From positions 496,001-560,000 of the forward strand of contig OY752142.1 of assembly GCA_963573315.1 (NCBI GenBank): 64,000 nucleotides of DNA, in the 5' to 3' direction. Source of the stretch: Entomortierella parvispora (Eukaryota; Mortierellomycota; Mortierellomycetes; Mortierellales; Mortierellaceae). Position numbers and translations under genes: made by a program. The notes below the pieces were generated by a model, which was not told the DNA's origin, searched no databases, and saw nothing but the letters and a program-made list of their open reading frames with translations. Of the stretch, positions 33,351 to 43,199 are shown piece by piece; position 1 is the stretch's first letter; the number at the start of each line of letters is the position of its first letter.

Positions 33351-34649
33351 ATGCTTCGATCCAGGATCCTCACCCGGGCAATGACGGGCTCATGGGCCGC
33401 TCGCCCCGCCTTGCCCTCATCCTCACAGCCATGTCGCCAGTTGTGCACTCGCTCATTGATCTACAGGACGGCGATCACAACGCCCAGGAGGACGACAGCT
33501 AGTTCACGAACAACTCTTTATCAACAACAACAACAGCAGCAAAAGGGCTACACTACCATGCACCAGGCTTCAAGGACACAGTCGGGCCGGAGGCGTTGGG
33601 GTCCTGTGACCATCGGCCTGGCTCTCTGTCCCATCATCACTTTCGGTCTGGGCACCTGGCAAGTTCAGCGACTGCGCTGGAAGGTCGATCTGATTGAACA
33701 ACTCGAAGATCGTATGAGTCTCGATGCCATTCCTTTGCCTCGCAAAGTCAAGTAACGTCCCTAATCTCTCTCTTTCACCTTGGAATCCAAGATTACAAGA
33801 GTTTTTTTATTGGAGCACTATTGACCTTTTTTCGGTTCCTTCTTTTCTTCCCTTAACAGTCTGAGCGCCATTGAGGATTTTGAATATCGTAAAGTCAAAG
33901 TGACAGGAACGTTTCGACACGATCAGGAGATTCTTCTTGGACCCCGTACGCGTGGAGATGGACAGCCCGGCTACTTTTTGATCACACCTCTGGAACGGAT
34001 AAACAATGGATCCAAGATCTTGGTCCGAAGAGGCTGGGTTCCTAGGGACAAGAAGGATCAATCGACTCGTCTGGAAGGATTGACAGAAGGAGAAGTGACA
34101 GTCGAGGGCTTGTTGCGAACTGGTGAACAAAAGGCGAGCTCGTTCGTCCCAGAGAACAACCCTGACAAGAATGAATGGTATTCGTTGGATGTGGAAGCGA
34201 TGGCGAGCCAGGTGGACGCTCAACCAGTTGTTGTCGAGATGATCCTTGGTAAGACTCGACTGTGGATGGAAATGCCATTGAAGAATGAGGTGCAGCGGAG
34301 GGCGCCCAAAGACTCACGTGCTTGTCTTTGCAATTGTTCATTAGATACCCCTGCCCATATGATCAAGTCGGAATTGATCGACAAGAACATTCCTGTGGGT
34401 CGCTCACCCGTTGTCGAGCTCCGTAACCACCACAAAGAGTACATTGTTACTTGGTAAGGCCCTTTGTATTCTCTAAAAGAATTCCTACCAGTTAAACTGG
34501 AATTCCTTGCACTCGCTAACAACTGATTGATCTTGTCACAACAAAATAGGTACTCGCTTTGCGTAGCCACGACCGTGATGCTCTACGTCCTGATGAGACG
34601 CCCTCCACCCCCCAAGAAGCCCACCCAGCTTCTTCCTCGCCATGTGTAG
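33351..34649 (+). CDS. SURF1: SURF1/Shy1 cytochrome c oxidase assembly factor
   Basis: Four exons, 33351-33751, 33860-34248, 34345-34453 and 34550-34649, join to 332 residues. Arg/Ser-rich presequence (MLRSRILTRAMTGSWAARP) for mitochondrial import, a short poly-Gln run, then the first membrane helix with the family signature GPVTIGLALCPIITFGLGTW and QVQRLRWK. The intermembrane domain has FRHDQEILLGPRT, GYFLITPLE, ILVRRGWVP and ENNPDKNEWYSLDVEAMA. The second helix is near YIVTWYSLCVATTVMLYVLM with a basic tail. The SURF1 family helps assemble the heme a/Cox1 core of complex IV. Length and two-helix layout are as expected. Confidence 0.93.
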
Positions 34650-35548
34650 ATTTTTTTCTTCAAAAAATAAAAGACAACAGCATTCGTCGTACAATCTGGA
34701 AGGAGGGGCTTACAGTAGCGCCTGAAGTCGAGTCATTATCGACAAAGAATCGCCTGAATTTCAATTATCTTTTTTTTGTGGAACCCACATACACGTCCTT
34801 GATGCATGTTGCATTTGTTCTGTTGGTGTTAGCAGCAGCTGGTATTTCTCCATCTCTTTCTTTGTCAAAGGAGCTGTTGCCTTATTTTCTGTCCGTCTGG
34901 TTTGTTTCAGGGTGACAAGGCGATAGTGAAGTAAGGTCTCCCAGCCTGTCACATCTTGTCCCACTGGATGTCAGTGAGTCCTGTCCAAGGCAGAGTACAG
35001 TTGCTAAACTGCACGCCGATGGACAGAGCTATCAAAAACAAGAGCCTGCGTAAACTCATTTTTAGAGGAGAAACAGAAGAGAATATTGCCCGGGTAGTAA
35101 AGACATTCTGTGCCACTTGGATTATGATTTATCCGCAAGGGACTTCTATCATCCCTTCAGTTGAATGTTGCATCAATGTTTATGTTTCTACATAGAGCAT
35201 CGACAGTATGACTACCGTAGTGGAGTCCCTGATTCTTGAAAAAAAAAAAAACGAATCCCTTGGGCTGTGACAAGCCTCTGAAAAATAACGGGGATTTCGA
35301 GCCAGTGCCCTGGCGGCAAATCGAACTTGAAGGCTACAACGAAATCGTAGGAGTAGAATGAAAACGTCAGAGGTGCAATACAAGAGAAGGGGGGCCAGGC
35401 ATTGACAAACCCCAGTCAAACAAAAACTTACAGTCCAGTGGAGCAGGAAGATAAGGACCAAAAGTTTAACGGTCTGTCCCCTAATTAGACTCAATTTCGT
35501 TTTCGGGGTGCCTTTTTGTTGTGAACAGGGGAAGAAGAGTCCTACTTG
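34650..35548. other. Intergenic between SURF1 and the micro-exon gene
   Basis: Convergent 3' ends. Minus-strand frames here (for example 35180-35494) have no ATG. The sequence CCTTATCTTCCTGCTCC before a GTAAGT at about 35436 looks like a decayed array unit without its AG, so the array may once have extended this far. The true 3' end of the micro-exon transcript could lie anywhere here. Confidence 0.35.
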
Positions 35549-38500
35549 TTAGCTAGTTGTACTGTCATGAAATACAAGATGAAAAAAAAAAAAAAAAAAA
35601 AAAAAAAGTACACATATCTTCCTTAAAGCAGGATGTAGTGCAAACTTGGGTCGACAGCAAGTGAAGGTTGAACTTACTTGCTGATTGTAATCAAAGGATA
35701 TAAAACGGCAGAGGAGTAGATCGTTAGAATCAACTCGTTATTATCATTGAAACACATGGAAGGTTGAACTTACTCACTGTTTGTGAGAAATGAAGATAAA
35801 ACGAGAGAGGGACAGGTCATTAGAATCAACTCGTGTTCTGTCATTAAAAACAAGCGGAACGTTGAACTTACAGGCTGATTGTGAAGGAAGGATATAAAAC
35901 GGCAGAGGGGCAGGTCGTTAGAATCAACTCGTGTTTGTCATTGAAATAAGTGGAATTTTGAACTTACATGCTGATTATGAAGGAAGAATAGAAAACGGTA
36001 GAAGGGCAGGCCGTTAGAATTAACCCCTCATTGTCGTTGCAACAAGTGGAGGATTGAGCTTACATGCTGATTGTGATGGAAGAGTTTAAAACGGTAGAGA
36101 CGCAGGTCGTTAGATTCAACCCCTGATTGTCATTGAAACAGCTGAAAGGTTGAACTTACATGCTGATTGTGAAGGAAGAATATAAAACGATATAGACGCA
36201 GGTCGTTAGATTCAACCCCCGATTGTCATTGAAACAACTGAAAGGTTGAACTTACATGCTGATTGGGAAGGAGGAATACAAAAAGGTACAGACGCAGGTC
36301 GTTAGATTCAACCCCTTATTCATTGTAACAAGTGGAGGACTGAACTCACCTTCTGATTGCCAGATATGATTATAAAACGGCAGAAAGGCACGCTGTTAGA
36401 ATCAAGCCGTATTTGTCATTATAACAAGTGGAGGACTGAACTTACCCTCTGATCGTGAGAAAAGAAGGTAAAACAAGTAAGGGACAGGTCGTTAAATTCA
36501 ACTCGTGATTGTCATTGAAACAAGTGGAAGGTTGAACTCACCCGCTGTTTGTGAGAAATGAAGGTAAAACGAGTAGGGGGCATGTCTTTAGATTCAACTC
36601 GTGATTGTCATTAAAACAAGTGGAAGGTTGAACTCACCCGCTGTTTGTGAGAAATGAAGGTAAAGAGAGAGAGGGACAGGTCGTCAGATTCAACGCGTGA
36701 TTGTCATTGAAACAAGTGGAAGATTGAACTTACCCTCTAATCGTTAGAAATGAAGATAAATCGGGAGAGGGACGGGTCGTTAGAGTCAATTCATGTTTGT
36801 CTTTAATAAGCGGGTAGATCCATCTTACGGGCTGATTGTGAGGAGTGGAGATAAAACGAGAGAGGGACAGGTCGTTAGAATCAATTCACTTTCTCATTTA
36901 TATCCATAATACAAGCAGTAGATCCATCTTACGGGCTAATTGTGAGGAATAAAGATAAAACCAGAGAGGGACAGGTCTTTAGAATCAAGTCATGTTTGTC
37001 ATTGAGACAAAATGGAAGGTTCAACTTACATGCTGATTGTGAAGGAAGAATATAAAATGGCAGAGAGAAAGGTCGTTAGATTCAATCCCTGATCGTCATA
37101 GAAACAATTGGAAGGTTGAACTTACCCGCTGATTGCGAGAGATGAATATAAACCGGCAAAGACACAGGTTGTTAGATTCATTCCCTGATTGTCAATGAAA
37201 CAAATGGAAGGTTGAACTTACATGCTGATTGTGAGGGAAGAATATAAAACGGTAGAGAGGCAGGTCGTTAGATTCAGCCTCTGATTGTCATTGTAGCAAG
37301 TGGAATGTTGAACTTACACCCTGATTGTGAGAAATAAAGATAGAACGAAAACAAGAGAGGGACAGGTCATTAGATTCAACTCCTGATTGCCATCATTGAA
37401 ACGAGTCCAAAGTTGAACTTACCCGCTTTTTGTGAGGAATGAAGGTAAAGCAAGAGAGGAACAGGTCGTTAGAGTCAATTCATGTTTGTCTTTAACAAGC
37501 CGGTAGATCCATCTTACGGGCTAATTGTGAGGAGTGGAGATAAAACGAGAGAGGGAAAGGTCGTTAGATTCAACTCGTGATTGTCATTCACATAAGTGGA
37601 AGGTTGAACTCACCCGCCGCTGATTATGAAAAATGAAGATAAAACAAGAGAGGGATAGGTCGTTAGATTCAACTCGTGATTCTCATTAAAACACGTAGAA
37701 GGTTGAGCTCACCCGCCGCTGATTGTGAGAGGAGAAGATAAAACAAGAGATGGACAGGTCGTTAGATTCAATTCGTGATTGTCATTAAAACATGTAGAAG
37801 GTTGAGCTCACCCGCCGCTGATTGTGAGAGGAGAAGATAAAACAAGAGAGGGACAGGTCGTTAGATTCATCTTGTGATTGTCATTGAAACGAGTCGAAGG
37901 TTGAACTCACCCGCCGCCACTGATTGTGAGGAATGAAGATAAAACAAGAGAGGGACAGGTGGTTAGAACCAACTCGTGTTTGTTGTTGTAACAAGTGGAG
38001 GACTGAACTTACCCGCTGATTGCAAGAGATGAAGATAGAACGAGAGAGGGTCGGGTCATTAGAATCAATTCATGTTTGTTCTTATAATAAGCGGTAGATC
38101 CATCTTACAGGCTGATTGTGGGGAGCGAAGATAAAACAAGAGAGGGGTAGGTCGTTAGAATTAACCCACGTTTCTCCTTAAAATACGCGGTACATCCATC
38201 TTACGGGCTGATTGTGAGGAATGATGATAAAACAAGAGAGGGACAGGTCGTTAGAATCAAGTCATGTTTGTCATTGAAACAAGTGGAAGGTTGAACTTAC
38301 ATTCTGATTGTGAAGGAAAAGTATAAAACGGCAGAAACAGGTCGTTAGAATCAGCTCGTGTTTGTCATTGAAACAAGTGGAATGTTGATCTTACATGCTG
38401 ATTGGGAAGGAGGAATACAAAAAGGTACAGACGCAGGTCGTTAGATTCAACCCCTTATTGTCATTGAAACAAGTATAGGCTGAACTTACACGCTGATTGC

Positions 38501-40931
38501 GAGAGATGAGTACAAAACGGTAGAGATGCAGGTCGTTAAAATCAATTCATGTTTGTCTTCAATAAGCCGGTAGATCTATCTTACGGGCTGTTTGTGAGAA
38601 ATGAAGACAAAAAGAGACGGGGACAGGTCGTTAGATTCAACTCGCGATTGTCATTAAAACAAGCGGGAGATCCATCTTACGGGCTAATTGTTAGAAATGA
38701 AGATAGCAAGAGAGAGTGACAGGTCGTTAGAGCCAACTCGTGATTCTTAATGAAACAAGAAGAAGGTTGAGCTCACCCGCTGTTTGTGAGAAATGTAGAT
38801 GTAGATAAGCCGAGAGAGGGACAGGTCGTTAGAAGTTAGAACCAACTCGTGATTGTCATTAAAACAAGTGGACGGTTGAACTTACCCGTCGCTGATTGTA
38901 AGAAATTAAGATAAAACGAGAGAAAGGACAGGTCGTTAGATTCATCTCGTGATTGTCTTTAACAAGCCTGCAGATCCATCTTACGGGCTGATTGTAAGGA
39001 GTGGGGATAAAGCGAGAGGGGGACAGGTGATTAGAACCAACTCAAGTTTGTCCTTAAAATACGCGGTACATCCATCTTACGGGCTGATTGTGAGGAATGA
39101 TGATAAAGTGAGAGATGGACAGGTTGTTAGAGTCAACTCGTGTCTGTCATTAAACCAAGCGGAAGGTTGAGCTTACATGCTGATTGTGAAAGAAGGATAT
39201 AAAACAGCAGAGGGGCAGGTCGTTAGAATCAACTCGTGTCTGTCATTGAAACAACTGGAAGATTGAACTTACATGCTGATTGTGAAGGAAGAGTATAAAA
39301 CAGCAGAGGGGCAGGTCGTTAGAACCATCTCGTGTTTGTCATTGAAACTAGTGGAATTCTGATCTTACATGCTGATTGTGAATGAAGATTTTTAAACGGC
39401 AGAGACGCAGATCGTTAGTTTCAACCACTGATTGTCATTGAAACAAGTAGAAGGCTGAACTTACACCCTGATCGCGAGAGATGAATATAAAACGGCAGAA
39501 GGTCAGGCCGTTAGAATCAGGTCGTGTTTTTCATTGTAACAAGTGGAGGATTGAACCTACTCTCTGATTGTGAGAAATGAAGATAGAACAAAAACGAGAG
39601 AGGGACAGGTCATTAGATTCAACTCCTGATTGCCATCATTGAAACGAGTCCAAAGTTGAACTTACCCGCTTTTTGTGAGGAATGAAAGTAAAGCGAGGGA
39701 GGAACAGGTCGTTAGAGTCAATTCATGTTTATCTTTAACAAGCCGGTAGATCCATCTTACGGGCTAATTGTGAGGAATGGAGATAAAACGAGAGAAGGAC
39801 AGGTCGTTAGATTCAACTCGTGATTGTCATTGAAACGAGTAGAAGTCTGAACTCACCCGCCGCTGATTATGAAAAATGAAGATAAAACAAGAGAGGGATA
39901 GGTCGTTAGATTCAACTCGTGATTCTCATTAAAACACGTAGAAGGTTGAGCTCACCCGCCGCTGATTGTGAGAGGAGAAGATAAAACAAGAGATGGACAG
40001 ATCGTTAGAATCAATTCGTGTTTGTCATTGTAACAAGTTGAGGATTGAACTTACCCGCCGCTGATTGTGAGGAGTGAAGATAAAACGAAAAAGGGGCAGG
40101 CTGTCAGATTCAACTCGTGATTTTCATTGAAACAAGTAGAAGGTTGAACTCACCCGCCGCTGATTGTGAGAAATTAAGATAAAACGAGAGAAGGACAGGT
40201 CGTTAGATTCATCTAGTGATTGTCATTGAAACGAGTCGAGGGTTGAACTCACCCGCTGATCGTGAGAATTGAATAGAGTGAATAGAGGGACAGGTCGTTA
40301 GATTCAACTCGCGATTTTCATTAAAACAAGTACAAGGTTGAACTCACCCGCCGCCGCTGATTGTGAGGAATGATAATAAAACAAGAGAGGGACAGGTCGT
40401 TAGAATCAAGTCATGTTTGTCATTAAAACAAGTAGAAGGTTGAACTCACCCGCCGCCGCTGATTGTGAGGAATGATAATAAAACAAGAGAGGGACAGGTC
40501 GTTAGAACCAACCCATGTTTGTCCTTGAAAAAGCTGTAGATTCATCTTACGGGCTGATTGTGAGAGAAGATAAGACAAGAGAGAGACATGTCATTAGATT
40601 CAACTCGCGATTGTCATTGAAACAAGCAGGAGATCCATCATACTGGCACTGGCTGATTGTGAGAGGAGAAGATAAAAGGAGAGAGGGGCAGGTCGTTAGA
40701 ACTAACTCTTGTTTGTCCTTAAATACGCGACAAGTCCATCTTACGGGCTGTTTGTAAGGAATAAAGATAAAACGAGAGAGGGACAGGTCATTAGAGTCAA
40801 CTCGTGTCTGTCATTTAAACGGTCGATTCACCTCGCTCCCCTTCAGCCCGTAAATACCCTTTGACTTACATGCGAGCCGTGACAGCGAGTCCGAGAAGGG
40901 TAGAGAGAACAAGCAAGGATTGGAACTTCAT
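35549..40931 (-). CDS. Putative secreted peptide gene with 53 micro-exons of 1-3 codons
   Basis: Exon 1 (40931-40870) encodes MKFQSLLVLSTLLGLAVTAR, a textbook signal peptide, and ends in phase 2 (CGC AT) at a GTAAGT. Then 53 micro-exons follow, each bounded upstream by AG (46 CAG, 5 TAG, 2 AAG) and downstream by GTAAG or GTGAG (once GTATG, once GTAGG). The first are 40747-40745, 40652-40644 and 40553-40551; the last are 35776-35774 and 35680-35678. Sizes are 41 of 3 nt, 8 of 6 nt and 4 of 9 nt, never anything else. Introns are mostly 93 nt (range 90-106; first 122) with a CTAAC-like branch site and a pyrimidine tract. A terminal exon 35561-35549 ending TAA is my best guess. The product is about 93 residues: two Gly blocks (15 and 10) separated by Ile/Val/Pro runs, with one Cys. 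No stop occurs in the 69 micro-exon codons. The function is unknown. Splicing of 3-nt exons is inferred, not proven. Confidence 0.6.
35660..40869. repeat. Tandem array of about 54 intron-like units of about 96 bp
   Basis: Seen on the plus strand, units repeat as GAACTTAC, one to three triplets, CTGATTGTGAG, AAGATAAAACGAGAG, GGGACAGGTCGTTAG, ATTCAACTCGTGATTGTCAT. Period is about 96 bp, or 99 and 102 bp where the triplet block is longer. Subfamilies are evident: units with GGGCTGATTGTGAGG carry CCC, units with GAAGGAAGAATATAAAAC carry CAT, and units with CCGCCGCTGATT carry CGGCGG. A block of units is duplicated 2243 bp apart. A 26-base A-run (35582-35607) lies just beyond the low-coordinate end. 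Confidence 0.95.
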
Positions 40932-41605
40932 TGGACGGAGTGAAAACTGGGGGAAAGGGAGGGTAAGTGGTGGGTAAGGTGGATGGAAAGTAGTGGAGTG
41001 AGAGAAAGAAAAAGAAATACTGTATTATGAAAGCCATCGTGGTCAAAGATTCCGGAAAAAATAGGAGGCAAGGAAATGAAGGAGGCAAGGAAAATGGAGT
41101 CAAGGTCACAAGACGATCCCGAGAGCATCAATTCAAGTATTGCCATAGTTTTTCGACTAGACTTGAAGGTTGACCGGTTGACCTCCAGATCGTTTGCAAT
41201 GCTTCCTCTGCAAACTGTGGTCTAGAGGCAATGAAAACCTCGCGACTAGTATTGGAACTTTTGATGGTATCACAGTCAATCGTCGTCAAGGCTCTATTGC
41301 GAGGGAAAGAAGGAATGGACTCGCACAAGGATAGGGTGGAAGCGAGGTCACACCATCCGAGGGTGAGAACATTGTTGATGCATCGCGAATCTGGATCCCG
41401 AGGCTCTTTACAACATGCGAAAAGAGCCGGGTTTTTACATGAGATTTCTGAGGAATCATGATCTAGACCGTGTAACTTCAGTGGACTACTGAAGGAAACT
41501 CCTGCAGTCGTTAGTCCAAGTTAAAGGTTTCATAATCGACCGTTAGTCGACCATCAAAAAGAAGAAACTTTAGGCACTAGTACAGAAAACAGCGTGTATT
41601 TTTTA
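40932..41605. promoter_or_regulatory. Upstream region of the micro-exon gene
   Basis: On the minus strand the 200 bases before the ATG at 40931 are CT-rich (TTTCTTTTTCTTTCTCTCAC near 41000), as is usual for leaders in this genome. CCCTTTCCCCCAG just before the ATG could be the acceptor of a 5'-UTR intron. The remainder up to 41605 has no supported gene. Confidence 0.4.
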
Positions 41606-42873
41606 TTAAGCGATCAAGCCCTTCTTCTGGGCCAACTCTGCCAGCAAAACACCGGATCCAGCTGCGCCCAAGATGGTGTTATGGACCAAAAGCGTCAACT
41701 TGATATCAAAGACATTGCACTCGCGGACACGACCGACCGTAACCGAGTAACCCTTTCCGTTCTCGCGATCCAGACGAGGTTGAGGTCTATCTTCCTCTCT
41801 CGAGACAATGATGGCCTGTTCTGGTGCGGAATGGCATCCCAAGGCCTGGGCCTCAGAGCGGTAAGCTTCCAAGCAAGCAATGACCTCCTCGACCGAGGGA
41901 GCAGGGCGTTGTTGAAACTCGATCGAGACACACTCGGTATGACCATCGATCACAGGCACACGGTTACATGTCGCCGAGACCTTTGTGTTCTTCAACAGGT
42001 TGAATCCGTTCAATTCAGAGTTGACATCTCCCAAAATCTTGAGCGTCTCCCATTCCATCTTTGATTCTTCGCCTCCAATGAAAGGAACGACGTTGTCCAT
42101 GATATCCAGAGAGCTGACACCGGGGTATCCAGCACCAGAGACGGCCTGCATGGTGGTGACCACGATCTTGGACAAGGGTCCAAAACGATCCTGAAGGGCC
42201 TTCAATGGCACCACGAGACCCGAGGTCGAGCAGTTGGCGTTGGTGATGAGGAATCCCTTGGAGAGGGTGTGCTTGGATCGTTGGTAGGGGACGAGATCAA
42301 AGTGAGAAGAGTTGGCGAGGGGGACGATCAAGGGCACTTCCTCATGGGTGCGGTAGTTTTTGGCGTTGGAGAACAAGGCAAGATCGGCCTTCAAGAAAGC
42401 CATCTCTAATTGAACAAAACAAAACAAATCGATAGAGATACGTTAGATCAACAACAAAAAAAAAAAAAAAAAAAAAACAATTGCCAATCCAGCCTTCAGA
42501 CTTCGAGGATACTCTAACCTCTCTTTCCCCCCTCTTTACTACTTGGATCATCCCTCTGTCAGCATTCAGAAACAAAATGACAAAACTAACCAATTTCGCT
42601 AGCGACATCGGCATCCAATCCAGAAAAGACAACGTCGCAGTTCAGGAACTCGCCCGTGGGCTCGCAGGTCTGGACAACCATGTCCCGGACAGGGGCAGGG
42701 ATGGACTGAGACATCTTCCACTTTGTGGCCGTGGCATAGGTCTTTCCTGCAGAGCGAGGAGAGGCTCCAAGGGCATGGATCGAGAAACCAGGGTGCTCAG
42801 CCAGCAAGAGGATGAAACGCTGGCCTACAGTGCCGGTGGCGCCGAGAATACCGGCCTTTAATACACGGGGCAT
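41606..42873 (-). CDS. HOM2: Aspartate-semialdehyde dehydrogenase
   Basis: Two exons, 42873-42591 and 42405-41606, join in phase to 360 residues, the normal size of the fungal/archaeal-type enzyme. It has the N-terminal NADP-binding motif GILGATGTVGQRF, the catalytic-cysteine motif ITNANCSTSGLV, and MQAVSGAGYPGVSSLDIMDN, IGGEESKMEWET and CNRVPVIDGHTECVSIEF. The enzyme reduces aspartyl phosphate to aspartate semialdehyde, the branch-point step toward methionine, threonine and (in lysine pathways using it) other products; it is cytosolic. The intron carries an A-run on the plus strand (T-run in the transcript), placed in the pyrimidine tract before the acceptor. Confidence 0.95.
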
Positions 42874-43199
42874 AGTTAATGTGAAAAGAAAGAAGAGAGG
42901 AGAAGGAAGAAGAGGGTTGGAATGAGAGAGTGGAGGGATGAAAGAAGAATGAGAATGAAAGAGAATGGGAAACAGAAAAAAGAAACAACAATGCAGTTGG
43001 CCCTGACACACACAAAGCTAAAGAGTCATACCGATGTGCACCCCTGCGGAGATCCAAAGGTGCCACCACACCTATCGCCGCACAGTCACACAACGTTCAT
43101 TTCCAAAAAAAAAAAAAAAAAATGCCCGAAACAAACCGGCGGGAGAAGGTCACCTTGTAGACAACGTTGATGCAACTGCTATTTCTCTCTTTATTCCCA
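42874..43199. other. Spacer between HOM2 promoter and TRM1 3' end
   Basis: Holds the HOM2 leader (CT-rich on the minus strand) and an A-run at about 43106-43122. No gene seen. Confidence 0.4.

Noticed and set aside
35180-35494. Minus-strand 104-codon frame with a hydrophobic start after the array
   Set aside because: There is no ATG at its beginning, no homology I recognise, and it runs through a homopolymer.
38949-39170. Plus-strand frame in the array encoding a repeated PSYGLIVR...NSxLSL peptide (also 40515-40757)
   Set aside because: Only a few units are open on this strand; most contain TAA or TGA (GATAAAAC, GAATGAAG). There is no signal peptide or consistent frame, whereas the minus strand has a signal peptide and intact splice sites in every unit.
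35660-40869. CRISPR-like array
   Set aside because: The spacing is regular, but units are repeats throughout with no unique spacers, the genome is eukaryotic, and no cas genes are present.
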